Positions 61,940-64,000 of a DNA stretch of 64,000 nucleotides are shown here, in pieces. The stretch lies in contig JAQBGV010000194.1 of assembly GCA_032128395.1 (NCBI GenBank), positions 17,641 through 81,640 of the forward strand. Reading direction: 5' to 3'. Position 1 is the first letter of the stretch. Every line of letters begins with the position of its first letter. A program made the position numbers and the translations under genes. Below the pieces are notes generated by a model. The model had not been told where the DNA came from. It was given only the letters and a program-made list of their open reading frames with translations, and searched no databases. Origin of the DNA: JAQBGV01 sp032128395. GTDB lineage: Bacteria > Planctomycetota > UBA8108 > UBA1146.

Positions 61940-63019
61940 ATGTCGCGCTCCCGATCTCTTCGAAGTGCCGGCGCCTTCGCGATCCCCTGGGTGGTCGCTG
62001 GTTGTGCATTCATCCCGACTTCGCCCCCTATCTTCGAAACATCGAGGGCCGCCTCCCTCCCCGAACCGGCCTACGAAGATCTGGCCGTCGAGGAAGCCCG
62101 GACACTCCCGAGTGAGGCCGGCTTTCGCCTGCCCTTGTGGGAGGAAGACGCGGTCGCGTCGGCGAGCTCGAACGGGCAAGGCCCGAGCGAGGTCGAGACC
62201 GCCTCGGCGTCCCTCTCTGATCGGCTGACGGTTCGACCCCGGGGCACCGCCGCGCGGGACGGGGTCTCCGAGCCGGTGAGCCGACTCTCCGACGATCCGT
62301 CTCGGTCGCTGCGCGATGACTCGCTCTGGAGCCGGCGCGATCGTCTCCTCGCCGAGCTCGCACTCTTTCGTGAACGGGACGAACGCAGCCTGCGGGACGG
62401 CGACCGTTTGAAGAAGCACCGGATCCAGAAGCAGCTGATGGCGCTGCACTTCCTGCTCGAGGGTGACGACCTCTCCCACCTCGAGCCGATCATCGCCAGC
62501 CTGGAGGAGCCGATCGAACCCGCGCGGGAGCACGCGCTGCTCGAAGCGGCGTTCTACGAATCGATCGATCTCGAGGACCGGAGCGAGGCGGTTCTCGCTC
62601 GCCTCGATGGGCGAGCGGCCGACCGCGACTTCCGCATCTCGACTCCGATCCCATGTGCCACGATCGAGGGACGCGGGCGCTACCAGCCCGTCGATCGCGA
62701 GAAATTCCGTCCCGGCGAAGCGCTCCGCCTCTACTCGGATGTGTACGGCCTGCGCAACCTCCGGGTGGGGAAACTCTACCGACAGGAGCTCGAGGTGCAG
62801 ATCTTCCTGCTCGACGCGAAAGGCGAAGAGCGGGACCGGGTCACGGTCGCGACCGAGACGAGCCCCACCCCGGAGCCGGTTGTCGACTCGTTCCTGATCG
62901 TGCCCTACACCTTGCCCGAGAAGACTCCCTTCGGAGAGGTTCGATTGGTGCTGTCAGTGAAGGATCTGAACTCCGGATCGGTCGCTCGCCAGGAGCGCGC
63001 CCTGCGGATCGCGCCGTAG
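61940..63019 (+). CDS. Lipoprotein of unknown function
   Basis: 359 residues. Lipobox AIPWVVAGC gives an N-terminal lipoprotein. A Ser/Glu-rich linker (about 70-130), a helical section (about 130-230) and a beta-sandwich-like C-terminus (EALRLYSDVYGLRNL, LEVQIFLLDAKGEERDRV, SFLIVPYTLP). No family recognised. Its stop overlaps the rsmD start by one base, although rsmD is functionally unrelated. Confidence 0.7.
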   Translation: MSRSRSLRSAGAFAIPWVVAGCAFIPTSPPIFETSRAASLPEPAYEDLAVEEARTLPSEAGFRLPLWEEDAVASASSNGQGPSEVETASASLSDRLTVRPRGTAARDGVSEPVSRLSDDPSRSLRDDSLWSRRDRLLAELALFRERDERSLRDGDRLKKHRIQKQLMALHFLLEGDDLSHLEPIIASLEEPIEPAREHALLEAAFYESIDLEDRSEAVLARLDGRAADRDFRISTPIPCATIEGRGRYQPVDREKFRPGEALRLYSDVYGLRNLRVGKLYRQELEVQIFLLDAKGEERDRVTVATETSPTPEPVVDSFLIVPYTLPEKTPFGEVRLVLSVKDLNSGSVARQERALRIAP

Positions 63020-63591
63020 TGACGGCCGGTGGGACGCGCATCACGGGGGGAAGCCTGCGCGGAGAAACGGTCCACGTGCTGCCTGGGAAGTTCGTCCGAC
63101 CGATGCGAGCTCGGGTCCGGGAGTCGCTCTTCGCGATCCTCGGGAAGGAGATCGAACGGGCTCGAGTGCTCGATCTCTACGCCGGGTCGGGCGCCCTCGG
63201 GGCCGAAGCGATCTCGCGGGGGGCGGTATTCGTGCTCTACGTAGAGCGTGACCGCCGGGTGATCTCCGTGCTCGAGGAAAATCGAAAGCGTCTCGGACTC
63301 ACCGCCCAGAGCGAGGTCGCCGCGATCGATCTCCACCGCACCACCCCCCCCGCCGAGGAACTCTTCGACATCGCGCTCATCGATCCCCCCTTCCCCGACT
63401 TCATCAGCTCCAAGCCAGGGCGAGACCCGTGGCAGGTGATCGAGCGGATCGCAGCGGCGTGCCTGGTCGAGAGAGGGCGGATCGCGCTCGAGCACCCGAA
63501 AGGGGCCGAGCCGCCGACCTCCGATCTCATCGAGTGGGAGGACGCGCGGCGCTATGGAGATACTGAACTGCGCCTGGGCCGCGCAAGATAG
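63019..63591 (+). CDS. rsmD: 16S rRNA (guanine966-N2)-methyltransferase
   Basis: 190 residues. RsmD family: TRITGGSLRGETVHV, VRPMRARVRESLFAIL, motif I LDLYAGSGALGAEAISRGA, and catalytic IDPPF in place of the usual DPPY. Starts at GTG 63019, whose G is the last base of the lipoprotein stop. Converges with the peptidase gene. Confidence 0.93.
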   Translation: MTAGGTRITGGSLRGETVHVLPGKFVRPMRARVRESLFAILGKEIERARVLDLYAGSGALGAEAISRGAVFVLYVERDRRVISVLEENRKRLGLTAQSEVAAIDLHRTTPPAEELFDIALIDPPFPDFISSKPGRDPWQVIERIAAACLVERGRIALEHPKGAEPPTSDLIEWEDARRYGDTELRLGRAR

Positions 63592-63618
63592 CCCGGGCGC
63601 AGCTTGCCGAGGATTGGC

Positions 63619-64000
63619 TCAGTACCCTAGGTCGATTTCGTGGGCTTTCTCGAGGAACGCCACGAGCAGCGCCACCGTCGCCTCCAGGTCTTTGGAGCTG
63701 ACCGTCTCCACCACGGTGTGGACGTACCGGCAGGGAACACTCAGCGTGATCGCGGGGACGGCACTTCCGCCGCGCTGGATCCCACCCGCGTCGGTGCCGC
63801 CGGCGGTCAGTACCTCCATTTGGAAGGGGATCTCTCGCTCGCGGGCGATGTCGCGCATCGCGCGCACCAGCTTCGGATGGCTGATCGACGACGAGTCGTG
63901 CACCTTGATCGCGACCCCGCCGCCGAGCGCCGAGATCTGCTCCTCCGGCTTCGCGCCGGGGATGTCGCAAGCGAGGGTCACGTCGATCGCGACCCCCAGG
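63619..64000 (-). CDS. M42-family metallo-aminopeptidase (5' end outside window)
   Basis: 127 residues of the C-terminal part. Metal-centre region: DVTLACDIPG, GVAIKVHDSSS, VLTAGGTDAGGI and the His ligand in CRYVHTVVE, all typical of M42 glutamyl/leucyl aminopeptidases (endoglucanase-like annotation in older data). N-terminal half lies beyond base 64000. Confidence 0.9.
   Translation of the reverse strand, partial: LGVAIDVTLACDIPGAKPEEQISALGGGVAIKVHDSSSISHPKLVRAMRDIAREREIPFQMEVLTAGGTDAGGIQRGGSAVPAITLSVPCRYVHTVVETVSSKDLEATVALLVAFLEKAHEIDLGY

Overview
The window is GC-rich, gene-dense bacterial DNA with Gram-negative envelope genes: lipoproteins with lipobox cysteines, a LolCDE-type exporter and beta-barrel-like proteins. 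A dockerin-like calcium-binding C-terminus, PA14 plus alpha-toroid architecture, futalosine-route menaquinone synthesis (MqnD), duplicated GspE ATPases and many long exported proteins without recognisable families point to Planctomycetota or a relative. That placement is an inference from gene content; no rRNA or tRNA gene was seen.

Layout. 1-8041: a 2-oxo acid dehydrogenase complex (divergent E1 alpha; E3, E1 beta, E2) followed by lipB and lipA, which lipoylate E2, then a TsaC/Sua5-phosphatase fusion and rpiB. 8042-13209: a tandem hairpin repeat, a PpiD/SurA-like chaperone, a second hairpin repeat family, an FKBP tail remnant, rnhA and rnr. 13380-18314: a type II secretion/type IV pilus core (one GspF, two GspE). 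18315-24194: a broken ion-channel gene, a lipoprotein, a large PA14/toroid protein with a probable frameshift, and a dockerin protein. 24214-33404: a PP2C phosphatase coupled to a kinase with four zinc ribbons, a barrel lipoprotein, a REC-HDOD protein, a DprE1-like oxidase with a probable frameshift, mqnD, a methyltransferase and a glycosyltransferase. 33527-36817: a ferredoxin with a visible promoter, and a radical SAM-DUF2344 fusion. 36954-45158: a leftward run of leucine-type dehydrogenase, rnpA, yidD, a MerR regulator and three overlapping genes for a TPR protein, a coiled coil and an exported protein. 45679-54315: a LolC/LolD pair facing a leftward operon of two FtsX-type permeases, a MacB-type ATPase and an FbpABC-like importer. 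54499-63591: a lipoprotein, an anchored TPR protein, a coupled rluD / DUF455 / ATP-grasp trio, a cyclic-nucleotide-binding protein, a 58-residue zinc ribbon, two envelope proteins and rsmD. The window ends inside an M42 aminopeptidase.

Genes are very tightly packed: stop-start overlaps of the ATGA, GTGA or TTGA type recur, so translational coupling is widespread. The dehydrogenase complex, its lipoylation enzymes and the leucine-type dehydrogenase could together oxidise branched-chain amino acids.

Points needing care: two genes are broken at runs of six G/C and restored by removing one base, which could be sequence error; the ion-channel gene lacks its pore in every frame; rnpA has no usual start codon. 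Short hairpin repeats lie in several intergenic gaps. No CRISPR array, insertion sequence, prophage or defence system was seen. The best candidates for undescribed biology are the rluD-DUF455-ATP-grasp trio, the TPR/coiled-coil/exported operon and the zinc-ribbon kinase-phosphatase pair.
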